In this document: positions 8,936-17,814 of the stretch, piece by piece
Layout of the letters: each line of letters opens with the position of its first letter
Position numbering within the stretch: the first letter of the stretch is position 1
DNA from: Azospirillum agricola
Lineage (GTDB): Bacteria; Pseudomonadota; Alphaproteobacteria; Azospirillales; Azospirillaceae
Direction: 5' to 3'
Assembly: GCF_017876095.1 (NCBI RefSeq)
Contig: NZ_JAGINM010000018.1
Span: 1-64,000, forward strand
DNA: 64,000 nt
Notes under the pieces: generated by a model
What the model was told of the DNA's origin: nothing
The model's input: the letters and a program-made list of their open reading frames with translations, nothing else
Databases searched by the model: none
Translations under genes and position numbers: made by a program

Positions 8936-9775
8936 TCAATCCACCATCGGCTCCTCGTCGCCGAGCAGCAGGTCGATCCGCCGCCGCAGGCTGAGAAGCT
9001 CGCGGCGCTGGGCGTCGTCCAGATAGGCCCGGTGCTCGCGCGGGTCGCCAAGCCTGCGGGTCGCCCGCCGCAGCGCCTCCAGGAAGCGGCCCACCGCCGA
9101 CATCGTGCGCAGGCTGGGTTCCTTGGCGTCGTCCTTGCGGCTTCGCGCCGCCTGGACGGTGCGGTCGCCGGCCTTCACCTGCTCCCATTGGGCCATCTGC
9201 TCCGCCAGATCCTTGATCCAGGCGATCTCGATCAGGGTGGAGCGCGACACGTCGCGGTGCTCCGCCGCGTACTGCCGCTTGATCTCCGGCGGCAGCGTGT
9301 TGAGGCGCAGGGTGTGGCTGACGTTGCTCTGGCTCTTGCCGATGATCCGGCCGAGCTGCTCCTGCGTGTAGCCGTAGCGGTCGATCAGCCGCTCCAGCGC
9401 CTCCGCCAGTTCCAGCGCGTCGAGGTCGACCCGCTGGACATTCTCCACCAGCGCCAGCTCGTCCGGGTTGCCGGAGGTCGCCAGCGCGTGGATGGTCGCC
9501 AGCCCCAGCATGCGGTGCGCCCGCAGCCGCCGCTCGCCGGCCACCAGCCGGTAGCCGCCGACCACCTCCTGCACCAGGATCGGCTGCTTCATCCCGTAGT
9601 CGGCGATCGAATCGGCGAGGCTGCGCATCTCGTCCGGGTCGAAATGGCGCCGCGGCTGGCTCGGATTCTCGCTGATCGACGCGACGTCCAGTTCGAGCAG
9701 CCGGGGCGGCTTGCCGCGGTCGTCGAACAGATCGGCGCTGTCCTGGTCCGGATTTGCGGGTGCGCGCGTCGGCAT
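8936..9775 (-). CDS. Orphan ParB/Spo0J-family DNA-binding protein
   Basis: 279-residue ParB-like protein. The N-terminal ParB/Srx domain has the CTP-binding signature GERRLRAHR near residue 91 and the ENVQRVDLDALELA segment near 120. The central helix-turn-helix is YTQEQLGRIIGKSQSNVSHTLRLNTLP. The C-terminal part is short and rich in Arg and Leu. The ATG at 9775 follows a weak purine stretch; a longer in-frame version from 9931 adds an untypical tail. No parA/soj or parS-like array is visible, so this is probably not the main chromosome-segregation ParB but a solitary paralogue (Noc-like or regulator). Confidence 0.88.
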   Translation of the reverse strand: MPTRAPANPDQDSADLFDDRGKPPRLLELDVASISENPSQPRRHFDPDEMRSLADSIADYGMKQPILVQEVVGGYRLVAGERRLRAHRMLGLATIHALATSGNPDELALVENVQRVDLDALELAEALERLIDRYGYTQEQLGRIIGKSQSNVSHTLRLNTLPPEIKRQYAAEHRDVSRSTLIEIAWIKDLAEQMAQWEQVKAGDRTVQAARSRKDDAKEPSLRTMSAVGRFLEALRRATRRLGDPREHRAYLDDAQRRELLSLRRRIDLLLGDEEPMVD

Positions 9776-9949
9776 GCCTTTGTTTTCCCTCCCCGATCGG
9801 GTCGCGGCACCGGCAACCCTCCCGTGGAGCGCCGCCGGTGCCGAAGCCTGACCCAAAGCATAGCAGTGGGAAAGGATGACACAAGGCAGGATTGCGGTCT
9901 TACCGCAAACGTGCCTTGCGCGCCGGATCACGCCCAGATCACACGCGGA

Positions 9950-12100
9950 TCACGCCGCCTTGATGTCGGCGAGGAACCGCTCGATCTCGCTGCGCAGATG
10001 CCCGGCCTGCTTGGTCAGATCCTGCGAGGAGGTCAGCACCTCGTTCGCCGTCGTCTTGGTGGTGTCCGCCGCCCGCGCGACGCCGTCGATGATCGAGGTC
10101 ACCGATTGCGTCGCCTTGGCCGCCTGCTCGGCGTTGGCGGCGATCTCCATGGTCGCCGTCCCCTGCTCGTCGATGGCGCTGGCGACGACGCCGGAGATGC
10201 GGCCCATGTCCTCGATGACGGTGACGATCTGGCCGATCGACGCCGCCGCCCCGTCGGTCACCGACTGCATGGTGGCGATCTGGCCGGAGATCTCCTCGGT
10301 CGCCTTGCCGGTCTGGTTGGCGAGGCTCTTGACCTCCGATGCCACCACGGCGAAGCCCTTGCCGGCCTCGCCGGCGCGCGCCGCCTCGATGGTGGCGTTG
10401 AGCGCCAGCAGGTTGGTCTGCGCGGCGATGTCATGGATGAGCTGCACCACCGCGCCGATGCGGTTGGCGGTCTCGACCACGACCCGCATCGTCTCGCCGG
10501 CCTGGGCCGCCGCCCCGACCGCCGCCTGGGTGATGCGGCCCGATTCCTCGATGTGGCGGCCGATGTCGCCGATCGAGGCGCGGAGCTGGTTCGCCGCCGA
10601 GGCCACCGTGCCGACGTTCGAGGCGGTCTGCTCGGCCGCCGCCGCGACGCTGGTCGCCTCGTGCAGGGTCTGGTCGGCGCCGTCGCTCATCGACCTGGCG
10701 GTCGTCTCCAGCCCGCCGGCCGCGACGCTCACCGCCCGGACGATGCCGCCGACCCGCGCGTCGAAGCTCTGGGTCACCCGCTCCAGCTGCTTGGTGCGCT
10801 CCTCGCGCAGGGCACGGACGCGATCCTGCTCCGCGTGCAGCTCGTCGGCGCGGATCAGCGCTTCCTTGAAGACCTGCATGGCGCCGGCCATCCGGCCGAT
10901 CTCGTCGGTGCGCTCGCGGGCGGGAACCTCGAGCTGGCGCTCGCCGTCGGCGAGCCGCTGCATCGCGTCGCTCATCGCCGACAACGGGCGGGTGATGCCG
11001 CGGGCAAAGACCACGCCGACCAGGCAGACGACCAGCAGCAGGCCGGCGCCCGCCACGATCATCTGGTTGCGCATGGAATGGACCGGGGCGAGGATCTCGT
11101 CGACCGCCGCCTCGGCCAGCACCGTCCAGCGCAGCGTCGCATGCTTCAGCGGCCGGTAGGCGGTGAGCGCCGGGCCGGTTCCGCGGACGTTGCTGGCCTC
11201 GACGACGCCCATGCCGTCGCTGTCGGCGCCGATCGTCGCCGCCGCCCCGCCGACATAGGGCTTCAGGACCGCCATCTCGCTGGCGAAGCGCGGCGTGCTG
11301 CGCAGCTTGCCGTCGGTCCCCATCAGGAAGGTGTCGCCGCTGTCCCCCATGCCCTCGGTGGTGCGCATGATGCGGTCCAGCCCTTCGGACTGGATGCGGA
11401 AGGCCAGCACCGCGAGGGTCTGCACCCCGCCGTCGGGTTGCTGAAGCACGACCGGGCTGGCGAGGAAGGCCGAAGGCACCCCGCCAGCCGGGGTGTAGGG
11501 GGTGAAGTCGAGGATGCGGGCGGCGCCCGGCTTCGGGTCGCGCTTGACCTCCTCCAGGAAGGCACCGAGCGGGGTGGAGGCGACGGAGGTGGCGAAATCC
11601 GCCCCCTTGGCGGTGCTGTAGAGCACCGTGCCGTCCGGGTTCAGCACCAGCACGTCGGCCAGCCCGCGCCGCAGCATCAGGTCCATCATCCAGGAATGCA
11701 GCCGCAGATGCGCCATGTCGTACATGGTGCTGCCTTCCGGCTTCTCCAGCTTGTAGCGCTCGGCCGCCGGATGCGGGTTGCCGTCCACGTAGCGCTTGCG
11801 GAGCTGGGCCGACGGGTCGCCGCGATCGGCCTCGATCCGCCAGCCATTGTTCAGCGCCACCACGGCGTCGCGCATCGAACGCGTGTTGGCGGTCAGCACA
11901 ACGTCGCCCTCCAGCCCCTCGATGTAGGACTGGACGCTGGCGCCGCGCGCGTTGGCCAGAGCCACAAGCTTGTCCTGGGCGGCGTCACGCAGGCGGTCGG
12001 TGGCCGCCGAATAGGCGAAGCTGCCGAGCAGGACCGCCGACAGAACCGCCGAGGCGACCAGCGCGCCAGGAATTTTGTGCCGCAGAAGCAGGCTGTTCAA
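9950..12100 (-). CDS. Methyl-accepting chemotaxis protein, periplasmic sensor
   Basis: 716-residue transmembrane chemoreceptor. A first membrane helix lies at about residues 11-33, followed by a large periplasmic sensor of Cache-like character (LADVLVLNPDGTVLYST, GDTFLMGTDGKLRSTPRF) and a second helix near 345-367. A HAMP domain (RPLSAMSDAMQRLADGE) leads into the cytoplasmic coiled coil, whose hairpin tip is the canonical DIAAQTNLLALNATIEAAR. No C-terminal NWETF-type pentapeptide is present; the protein ends LADIKAA. The ligand is unknown. It is divergent from the PmtA-like gene. Confidence 0.93.
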   Translation of the reverse strand: MNSLLLRHKIPGALVASAVLSAVLLGSFAYSAATDRLRDAAQDKLVALANARGASVQSYIEGLEGDVVLTANTRSMRDAVVALNNGWRIEADRGDPSAQLRKRYVDGNPHPAAERYKLEKPEGSTMYDMAHLRLHSWMMDLMLRRGLADVLVLNPDGTVLYSTAKGADFATSVASTPLGAFLEEVKRDPKPGAARILDFTPYTPAGGVPSAFLASPVVLQQPDGGVQTLAVLAFRIQSEGLDRIMRTTEGMGDSGDTFLMGTDGKLRSTPRFASEMAVLKPYVGGAAATIGADSDGMGVVEASNVRGTGPALTAYRPLKHATLRWTVLAEAAVDEILAPVHSMRNQMIVAGAGLLLVVCLVGVVFARGITRPLSAMSDAMQRLADGERQLEVPARERTDEIGRMAGAMQVFKEALIRADELHAEQDRVRALREERTKQLERVTQSFDARVGGIVRAVSVAAGGLETTARSMSDGADQTLHEATSVAAAAEQTASNVGTVASAANQLRASIGDIGRHIEESGRITQAAVGAAAQAGETMRVVVETANRIGAVVQLIHDIAAQTNLLALNATIEAARAGEAGKGFAVVASEVKSLANQTGKATEEISGQIATMQSVTDGAAASIGQIVTVIEDMGRISGVVASAIDEQGTATMEIAANAEQAAKATQSVTSIIDGVARAADTTKTTANEVLTSSQDLTKQAGHLRSEIERFLADIKAA

Positions 12101-12354
12101 GGTTGCACCCTCCCGGAGAGACCATGGCGCCGGTTGCCCCGGCTTTGTGAACAGAGTGTCATTGGATCAACGGATTGGAAAGAACCGAAACCATCTTGCC
12201 AGCAAACCATTAACAAAAAATGTCATACCCGCGTAACTGTATTGTTAAACGATCGTTCAAAATCCATTGCGCTGGCGCAACGAAACGCATCCCGGTAGAA
12301 AGGAGCGATGCAAGACCATATCGCGGTCAGGGCATTTGGGGCGGAGGTGGGCTG

Positions 12355-12930
12355 ATGTCACTGGCGGAACGCAAGCTCTTCGTCGAGCGGTGGATTCGCT
12401 CTCCCTTGAAGGTTGCATCGGTGACGCCGAGCGGAACCGAGCTGTGCCGGGCGATGGCCCGGGCGGCGGCCAGCGGTCCCGGCCGGCGCGTGGTGGAGCT
12501 CGGCCCCGGCACCGGCCCGGTCACGGCGGCGCTGCGCGAGCACGGCACGGCCGCCCGCGACCTGCTGATGATCGAGCTGGACGCCGCCTTCGCCGACCAC
12601 CTCTCCACGCTGCACCCCGGCGCCGGGGTGGTCCGGGGCGACGCCACGCGAATCCAGAAGATCGTCCACGAGCATGGCTGGGAAACCTGTGACAGCGTGG
12701 TGTCCGGCCTGCCGCTGATCGCCATGCCGCTCTCGGTGCAGGCGCGGGTCGTGCGCGGCGCTTTTTCCGTGCTGGCGCCCGACGGGGTTTTCGTGCAATT
12801 CACCTACGGCCCCTTCGCCCCGGTGAATCCGGAACTGATCCGCCGGCTGCGCCTGAAACCGCGCCGCCACGCCTGGATCGCCCGGAACCTGCCGCCGGCC
12901 TCCGTCTGGACGTTCCACCGCTTGCCGTGA
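12355..12930 (+). CDS. PmtA-like phospholipid N-methyltransferase
   Basis: 191-residue SAM-dependent methyltransferase resembling the Rhodobacter-type phosphatidylethanolamine N-methyltransferase. Motif I is VVELGPGTGPVTAAL near residue 40, the acidic loop after strand 2 is MIELDAAFADHL, and VVSGLPLIAMP corresponds to motif IV. The start PLKVASVTPSG is characteristic of this family. The ATG at 12355 has a GGAGGTGG ribosome-binding site; an upstream in-frame start at 12220 is less likely. The enzyme would act at the cytoplasmic face of the inner membrane to make methylated PE or phosphatidylcholine. The next gene begins 4 bases after the stop. Confidence 0.82.
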   Translation: MSLAERKLFVERWIRSPLKVASVTPSGTELCRAMARAAASGPGRRVVELGPGTGPVTAALREHGTAARDLLMIELDAAFADHLSTLHPGAGVVRGDATRIQKIVHEHGWETCDSVVSGLPLIAMPLSVQARVVRGAFSVLAPDGVFVQFTYGPFAPVNPELIRRLRLKPRRHAWIARNLPPASVWTFHRLP

Positions 12931-12934
12931 TGCC

Positions 12935-14266
12935 TTGCCCCTGACCGATCCCGTCCTCGCCGAGGCGCGCGCCCTGATCGACGCGCGCCGTTACCGAATT
13001 GCCCTGCGCCGGCTGAGGCAGGACGCCCCGGCGGGGCTGGAGCGTCACCGGCTGCTCGGGCTCGCCCATCTCGGCCACCGGGAGCCGGACAAGGCGCTGG
13101 CGCATTTCCGCCGCGTGGCCGCCGAGCGGCCCGACGACCCCGACGCGCTGCTGCATCTCGGTCAAGCCCATCAGACGGCCAACGCCCCCTTCCCCGCCGT
13201 GCGCTGGTTCGAGCGGCTGGCCCGCCTCGCCCCCGGCCTGCCCGGCATCCGCGCGCTGCTGGCCGGCGCCTACCGGCGCGACGCCCGCTACCACGACGCG
13301 CTCGCCACCGCCCGCGCGGCGCTGGCCGACGGCGAGCGAGACGTCGATCTGCTGTTCGAGGCGGCGACCAGCGAGGCCTGCCTCGGCCGCGATTCCAACG
13401 CTCTGACAAGCTTCGAGGCGCTGCTGGCCGAGGATCCGGAGCACGCCGCCGGCTGGTTCGGCAGCCACGCCCAGGCGATGCACGGGCTCGGCCCCGACGA
13501 GGCGCTGCGCCGTCTGCGCCGCGCCACCCGCTGCGGCGGGGCGAACGGCAAATACTGGGCCTATCTCTGCGCCACCCTGCTGCTGCTCGGCCGCACCGAC
13601 GAGGCCCGCGCCGTCGAGGCGGCGCACATCGTCCCGGCGCCCAAGCACCGCCCGCTGGTCGACGGGGCGCTGGCCCTGCTGCCGAACCTCGCCGCCGACC
13701 CGCGCCTGTTCGGCAGCAGCGGCCGGCTGCTGCGCCACGCGCTGGCCGAAGCCCGCGTTCCGGGATTGGTGCTGGAGTTCGGCGTCCGCCGCGGCACCTC
13801 GCTCGACCATCTGGCCGAGGCCGCCGGGCAGGAGGTGCACGGCTTCGATTCCTTCGAGGGGCTGCCGGAGGGCTGGGTGAACGCCCCGCGCGGTGTGCTG
13901 ACCACCGGGCGCCAGCTGCCGGCGGTGCGCGACAACGCCCGCCTGCATGTCGGCTGGTTCGAGGACAGCCTGCCGCCCTTCCTCGACGCGCATCCCGGAC
14001 CGGTGCGCTTCGTCAACGTCGACAGCGACATCTACGCCTCGGCCCGCACCGTGCTGACCGCGCTCGCCGGCCGGCTCCGGCCGGGCAGCGTCGTCGTCTT
14101 CGACGAGTATATCGGGAACCGGAGCTGGCGCGAGGACGAGTACCGCGCCTTCCAGGAGTTCGCCGCCAAGCACGCGGTCGGCTACGAGTACTTCGCCGCC
14201 AGCCCCTTCACCAAACAGGTGGCTGTGCGCATCCTGTCGATCGGCGGGAAGACCGCAACAGCCTGA
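12935..14266 (+). CDS. TPR-repeat protein fused to TylF/MycF-type methyltransferase
   Basis: 443 residues beginning with TTG, 4 bases after the previous stop. Residues 1-250 are tetratricopeptide-like helical pairs (PDKALAHFRRVAAERPDDPDALLHLGQAHQ, then more divergent units). Residues 265-440 look like a TylF/macrocin-O-methyltransferase-type SAM domain: LVLEFGVRRGTSLDHLAEA (SAM loop), VHGFDSFEGLPEGW, VNVDSDIYASARTVL and VVVFDEYIGNRSW. Such domains methylate sugars or other small acceptors and use a divalent metal. The substrate is unknown; the repeats may dock a partner or a glycan machine. Co-transcription with the PmtA-like gene is likely. Confidence 0.75.
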   Translation: MPLTDPVLAEARALIDARRYRIALRRLRQDAPAGLERHRLLGLAHLGHREPDKALAHFRRVAAERPDDPDALLHLGQAHQTANAPFPAVRWFERLARLAPGLPGIRALLAGAYRRDARYHDALATARAALADGERDVDLLFEAATSEACLGRDSNALTSFEALLAEDPEHAAGWFGSHAQAMHGLGPDEALRRLRRATRCGGANGKYWAYLCATLLLLGRTDEARAVEAAHIVPAPKHRPLVDGALALLPNLAADPRLFGSSGRLLRHALAEARVPGLVLEFGVRRGTSLDHLAEAAGQEVHGFDSFEGLPEGWVNAPRGVLTTGRQLPAVRDNARLHVGWFEDSLPPFLDAHPGPVRFVNVDSDIYASARTVLTALAGRLRPGSVVVFDEYIGNRSWREDEYRAFQEFAAKHAVGYEYFAASPFTKQVAVRILSIGGKTATA

Positions 14267-14355
14267 TACGGCGAACTTTCCGGACGGTGGCGCCGGCTTT
14301 CCACGCCCTGCCCGATGCGCTAGCCTTTCCCGGACCGCGTTGAAGGAGTTCCGCC

Positions 14356-14718
14356 TTGCAGGCCGCCCTGATTTCCCACGACCGCTTGAAACCGTCCTTC
14401 GTCGACTGGGTGGTGCGCCACCGGGCCAAGCTCCAGCCCCACACCCTGTTCGCCACCGGCACCACCGGCGGGCTGATCAAGGAGGCCTGCCCGGAGCTGG
14501 ACCTGACCCCGCTGAAGAGCGGCCCGCTCGGCGGCGACCAGCAGATCGGCGCGCTGATCGCCGAGGGGAGGATCGACGCCCTGTTCTTCTTCATCGACCC
14601 GCTGACGCCGCTGCCGCACGACGTCGACGTCAAGGCGCTGATCCGCCTGACCGCGCTCTACAACGTGCCGGCGGCGCTGAACGAGGCGACCGCCGACCGG
14701 GTCATCGCCGGCTTCTGA
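14356..14718 (+). CDS. mgsA: Methylglyoxal synthase
   Basis: 120-residue cytoplasmic enzyme that converts dihydroxyacetone phosphate to methylglyoxal and phosphate, a bypass of lower glycolysis under phosphate limitation. Visible family motifs are ALISHDRLKPSFVDWV, phosphate-binding ATGTTGGLI, SGPLGGDQQIGALIAEGRIDALFFF, IDPLTPLPHDVDVKAL and NVPAALNEATAD. It is shorter than the E. coli enzyme (152 residues), lacking the N-terminal extension and the C-terminal tail. The TTG start at 14356 is supported by AAGGAG 7 bases upstream. A strong bidirectional hairpin follows the stop. Confidence 0.93.
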   Translation: MQAALISHDRLKPSFVDWVVRHRAKLQPHTLFATGTTGGLIKEACPELDLTPLKSGPLGGDQQIGALIAEGRIDALFFFIDPLTPLPHDVDVKALIRLTALYNVPAALNEATADRVIAGF

Positions 14719-14721
14719 AAC

Positions 14722-14758
14722 GGAAAAGCCCCCGCCCTTTGCGGGACGGGGGCTTTTC
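14722..14758. terminator. Bidirectional hairpin terminator between mgsA and glcB
   Basis: AAAAGCCCCCG pairs with CGGGGGCTTTT around a short CCC/TTTGC loop region. The stem is GC-rich with A and T runs at its two ends, so it gives a U-tract for transcripts from either strand. It lies just after the mgsA stop and shortly after the convergent malate synthase gene, exactly where a shared terminator is expected. Confidence 0.85.
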
Positions 14759-14777
14759 CCGGAAACGAACGTTCCGC

Positions 14778-16943
14778 TTACGCCGAGGCCGCCGCCTTCG
14801 CCTCGCGGCGACGCGCGTGCAGGACCGGCTCGGTGTAGCCGTTGGGCTGGACCCGGCCCTTGAACACGAGGTCGCAGGCCGCCTGGAAGGCGACGCTGCC
14901 GTCGAAGTTCCCGGCCATCGGACGGTACAGCGGATCGCCGGCGTTCTGCTTGTCGACCACGGCGGCCATGCGCTTCATGACCTCCATCACCTGCGGCTCG
15001 GTGCAGATTCCGTGATGCAGCCAGTTGGCGATGTGCTGGCTGGAGATGCGGAGCGTGGCGCGGTCCTCCATCAGCCCGACGTCGTGGATGTCCGGCACCT
15101 TGGAGCAGCCGACGCCCTGGTCGATCCAGCGGACGACGTAGCCGAGGATGCCCTGGGCGTTGTTCTCCAGCTCCTGGCGGATCTCCTCCTCCGACCAGTT
15201 CGGGCGGTCGGCGAGCGGCAGGGTCAGGATGTCGGACAGCGCGGCGGCCTGCCGGCTGGCGAGCTGCTCCTGCACCGAGGCGACGTTGACGGCGTGGTAG
15301 TGGGTGGCGTGCAGCACGGCGGCGGTCGGCGACGGCACCCAGGCGGTGTTGGCGCCGGCCTTCGGGTGGCCGATCTTGGCGACCAGCATGTCGGCCATCA
15401 GGTCGGGCATCGCCCACATGCCCTTGCCGATCTGGGCACGGCCCTTCAGCCCGGCCTTCAGGCCGACGTCGACGTTGTTGTCCTCATAGGCGGCGATCCA
15501 CTTGGTGGCCTTCATCGCCGCCTTGCGGACGACCGGACCGGCCTCCATCGAGGTGTGGATCTCGTCGCCGGTGCGGTCGAGGAAGCCGGTGTTGATGAAG
15601 ACCACCCGGTCCTTGGCGGCGCGGATGCACTCCTTGAGGTTGACGGTGGTCCGCCGCTCCTCGTCCATGATGCCGACCTTGAGGGTGTTGCGGGCCATGC
15701 CCAGCAGATCCTCGACGCGGGCGAACAGCTCGCTGGCGAAGGCGACCTCCTCGGGGCCGTGCATCTTCGGCTTGACGATGTAGACCGAGCCGGCGCGGCT
15801 GTTGCGCAGCGGGCCGGTGCCCTTCAGGTCGTGCAGCGCGATCAGCGACGTGAAGACGCCGTCGAGGATGCCTTCCGGCGCCTCGCTGCCGTCCGACAGC
15901 TTGACCGCGTCGTTGGTCATCAGATGGCCGACGTTGCGGACCAGCAGCAGGCTGCGGCCGTGCAGGGTCAGGGTGCCGGTCGGGGTGGTGTAGGTCCGGT
16001 CCGGGTTCAGCGTGCGGACGACGGTCCTGGAGCCCTTGGCGAAGCTCGCCTCCAGCGTGCCCTTCATCAGGCCCAGCCAGTTGCGGTAGGCGCCGACCTT
16101 GTCCTCGGCGTCCACGGCGGCGACGGAATCCTCGCAGTCCTGGATGGTGGAGAGCGCCGCCTCAAGCACCACGTCGGCGACGCCGGCGGCGTCGTCCTTG
16201 CCGATCAGGTGGCCGCGGTCGATGCGGATTTCGATGTGGGTGCCGTTCTGGACCAGCAGCACGGCGGTCGGCGCCGAGGCCTCGCCCTGCCAGCCGGCGA
16301 GCCCGGCGGCGTCCTTGAGGCCGACCTTGCGGCCGTCCTTCAGCGTCACGGCGAGCGCGCCGCCCTCGACGGCGTAGCCGGCGGCGTCGGCGTGGCTGGC
16401 GTCGGCCAGCGGCACGCTGTCGTCGAGGAACTTGCGGGCCCAGGCGATGACCTGCGCGCCGCGCGCCGGGTCGTAGCCGCCGGCGGCCGCCGTGCCGGGG
16501 ATGGCGTCGGTGCCGTAGAGCGCGTCGTACAGGCTGCCCCAGCGGGCGTTCGCCGCGTTCAGCGCATAGCGGGCGTTGGTGATCGGCACGACGAGCTGCG
16601 GGCCGGCGAGCCGGGCGATCTCGTCGTCGACGTTGCCGGTGCCGATGGCGAAATCCTCGCCCTCCGGCACCAGATAGCCGATCTCGCGCAGGAAGGCCTC
16701 ATACTCGGCGGCGTCGAAGATCTGGCCGCGGCGGGCGACGTGCCATGCGTCGATCTTGGCCTGGAGCGTGTCGCGGGTCTCCAGCAGCGCCTTGTTGCGC
16801 GGCGCCAGATCATGGAGAAGCGCGTCGAGCCCCGACCACAGGGCGTCGGCCTCGACACCGGTGCCCGGCAGGGCCTCCGTCTCGATGAAGTCGTACAGGG
16901 GCTGGGCGATTTGCAGGCCGCCGCGTCGGATCCAGTTGGTCAT
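14778..16943 (-). CDS. glcB: Malate synthase G
   Basis: 721-residue monomeric malate synthase (isoform G), condensing glyoxylate and acetyl-CoA to malate in the glyoxylate/glycolate route. Length matches the family (about 720). Recognisable segments include LVVPITNARYALNAANARWGSLYDALYG, VADVVLEAALSTIQDCEDSVAAVDAEDK, GRSLLLVRNVGHLMT, GIMDEERRTTVNLKECI, the glyoxylate/Mg region INTGFLDRTGDEIHTSMEAGP and GKGMWAMPDLMADML. The ATG at 16943 gives the usual start; the frame upstream has no homology. Isocitrate lyase is not adjacent. A sigma70-like promoter is proposed about 70 bases upstream. Confidence 0.97.
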   Translation of the reverse strand: MTNWIRRGGLQIAQPLYDFIETEALPGTGVEADALWSGLDALLHDLAPRNKALLETRDTLQAKIDAWHVARRGQIFDAAEYEAFLREIGYLVPEGEDFAIGTGNVDDEIARLAGPQLVVPITNARYALNAANARWGSLYDALYGTDAIPGTAAAGGYDPARGAQVIAWARKFLDDSVPLADASHADAAGYAVEGGALAVTLKDGRKVGLKDAAGLAGWQGEASAPTAVLLVQNGTHIEIRIDRGHLIGKDDAAGVADVVLEAALSTIQDCEDSVAAVDAEDKVGAYRNWLGLMKGTLEASFAKGSRTVVRTLNPDRTYTTPTGTLTLHGRSLLLVRNVGHLMTNDAVKLSDGSEAPEGILDGVFTSLIALHDLKGTGPLRNSRAGSVYIVKPKMHGPEEVAFASELFARVEDLLGMARNTLKVGIMDEERRTTVNLKECIRAAKDRVVFINTGFLDRTGDEIHTSMEAGPVVRKAAMKATKWIAAYEDNNVDVGLKAGLKGRAQIGKGMWAMPDLMADMLVAKIGHPKAGANTAWVPSPTAAVLHATHYHAVNVASVQEQLASRQAAALSDILTLPLADRPNWSEEEIRQELENNAQGILGYVVRWIDQGVGCSKVPDIHDVGLMEDRATLRISSQHIANWLHHGICTEPQVMEVMKRMAAVVDKQNAGDPLYRPMAGNFDGSVAFQAACDLVFKGRVQPNGYTEPVLHARRREAKAAASA

Positions 16944-17009
16944 CTCGTTGCGTGTCCCATTCTCTTGCGCGCTCGGTTCGCAGGCCCCTCTGTGGAGGCC
17001 TTGCGCAAA

Positions 17010-17039
17010 GTTATTGCGTGAACCGCTTCTTCCGGTCAA
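17010..17039 (-). promoter_or_regulatory. glcB: Candidate sigma70 promoter of glcB
   Basis: On the minus strand TTGACC (17039-17034), an 18-base spacer and AATAAC (17015-17010) resemble -35 and -10 boxes upstream of the malate synthase start. Directly downstream is the perfect 8-bp palindrome TTGCGCAA (17001-17008), a possible regulator site. Assigned by eye only. Confidence 0.4.
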
Positions 17040-17086
17040 CAGAATGTCGCACTGCAAAAAGTATGAAACTGTTTGGCCGAATGGCC

Positions 17087-17725
17087 TCAGCTCTCCGATT
17101 CGCTGTAGAGCTGTTCGGAGAGCGCCCGCCAATAATGCGCGTCCATCTGCTCCACCGACAGATCGGCCAGCCCCGACTGGTCCTTCACCACCTGCCCCGG
17201 CGACGGCATGCCCTGCGGGACGATCCAGGATCCGGGCTGCCAAAGGTGCGAGCGGCGCAGCGCCTTGCCGCAATGGAAGAAGGCCTCGCGGACCGCCAGC
17301 CGGATGGCCGCCTTCGGACGCCGTCCTTCCTCGCCCAGCACGGCCAGCAGGTCGGGTGCCGTGGTGACGGTGGCGATGCCGTTGACGCGCAGGAAGATGT
17401 CCTGCTCCGGCACCAGGAACACCAGCCCGCAGGCGCCGTCCGATGTCAGGATGTTGACGATCGAGGACAGCTTGTTGTTGCCGGGCCAGTCGGGAATCGC
17501 CAGTTCGCGCCGGTCCACCGCGTGGACGAAGCCGGGCCGCCCGCCGCGCGGCGAGCAGTCCATGCCGGTCTCCGACGCGGTGGCGACGAACACCAGGGGC
17601 GATTCCGCGACGAAGCGCAGGCTGTGATCGTCCAGGAAGGGGAAGCTCAACTTCTGAATGCGCTCGCTCGGCAAATCATAGAGCCGGCGCAGCGCCGCGA
17701 CCGTGTCGATCCGGTGGGGGTCCAT
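17087..17725 (-). CDS. Pyridoxamine 5'-phosphate oxidase-like FMN flavoprotein
   Basis: 212-residue protein of the PPOX split-barrel fold, resembling the MSMEG_1061-type FMN-dependent group. Indicative segments are FLDDHSLRFVAESPLVFVATAS, MDCSPRGGRPGFVHAVDRRELAIPDWPGNN (FMN-contacting region), CGLVFLVPEQDIFLRVNGIATV and AVREAFFHCGKALRRSHLW. Substrate unknown; members reduce or bind small oxidised compounds. The ATG at 17725 (MDPHRID) was chosen over 17764, which would start inside the operator. It is divergent from a TetR regulator and shares a double operator with it, so it is almost certainly the regulated target. Confidence 0.85.
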   Translation of the reverse strand: MDPHRIDTVAALRRLYDLPSERIQKLSFPFLDDHSLRFVAESPLVFVATASETGMDCSPRGGRPGFVHAVDRRELAIPDWPGNNKLSSIVNILTSDGACGLVFLVPEQDIFLRVNGIATVTTAPDLLAVLGEEGRRPKAAIRLAVREAFFHCGKALRRSHLWQPGSWIVPQGMPSPGQVVKDQSGLADLSVEQMDAHYWRALSEQLYSESES

Positions 17726-17744
17726 GGTGTCGCTCCCGATGAAA

Positions 17745-17777
17745 CTAACGTTGTTAGATTTCACCTAACGCCGTTAG
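17745..17777. promoter_or_regulatory. Tandem palindromic operator of the TetR/flavoprotein pair
   Basis: Two 13-bp palindromes of the same design, CTAACGTTGTTAG (17745-17757) and CTAACGCCGTTAG (17765-17777), both CTAAC-N3-GTTAG, start exactly 20 bp apart, about two helical turns. They sit between the divergent flavoprotein (start 17725) and tetR (start 17815) genes, the classic place for a TetR-family operator controlling both. Binding by the adjacent regulator is inference. Confidence 0.85.
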
Positions 17778-17814
17778 TCTGTCAACGACGAAGAGGTGAA
17801 TGGGTGGAGCGGGC

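Noticed and set aside
9032..12298. Plus-strand open frame of 1088 codons
   Set aside because: It runs antisense to parB and a clear chemoreceptor gene. The translation is rich in Arg, His, Gly and Asp with no domain; such frames arise from high third-position GC on the opposite strand.
14356..14718. mgsA and the distant ycbL-type gene as a methylglyoxal operon
   Set aside because: They are 5.4 kb apart with unrelated genes on both strands between them; a metabolic link is possible but no genetic unit is seen.
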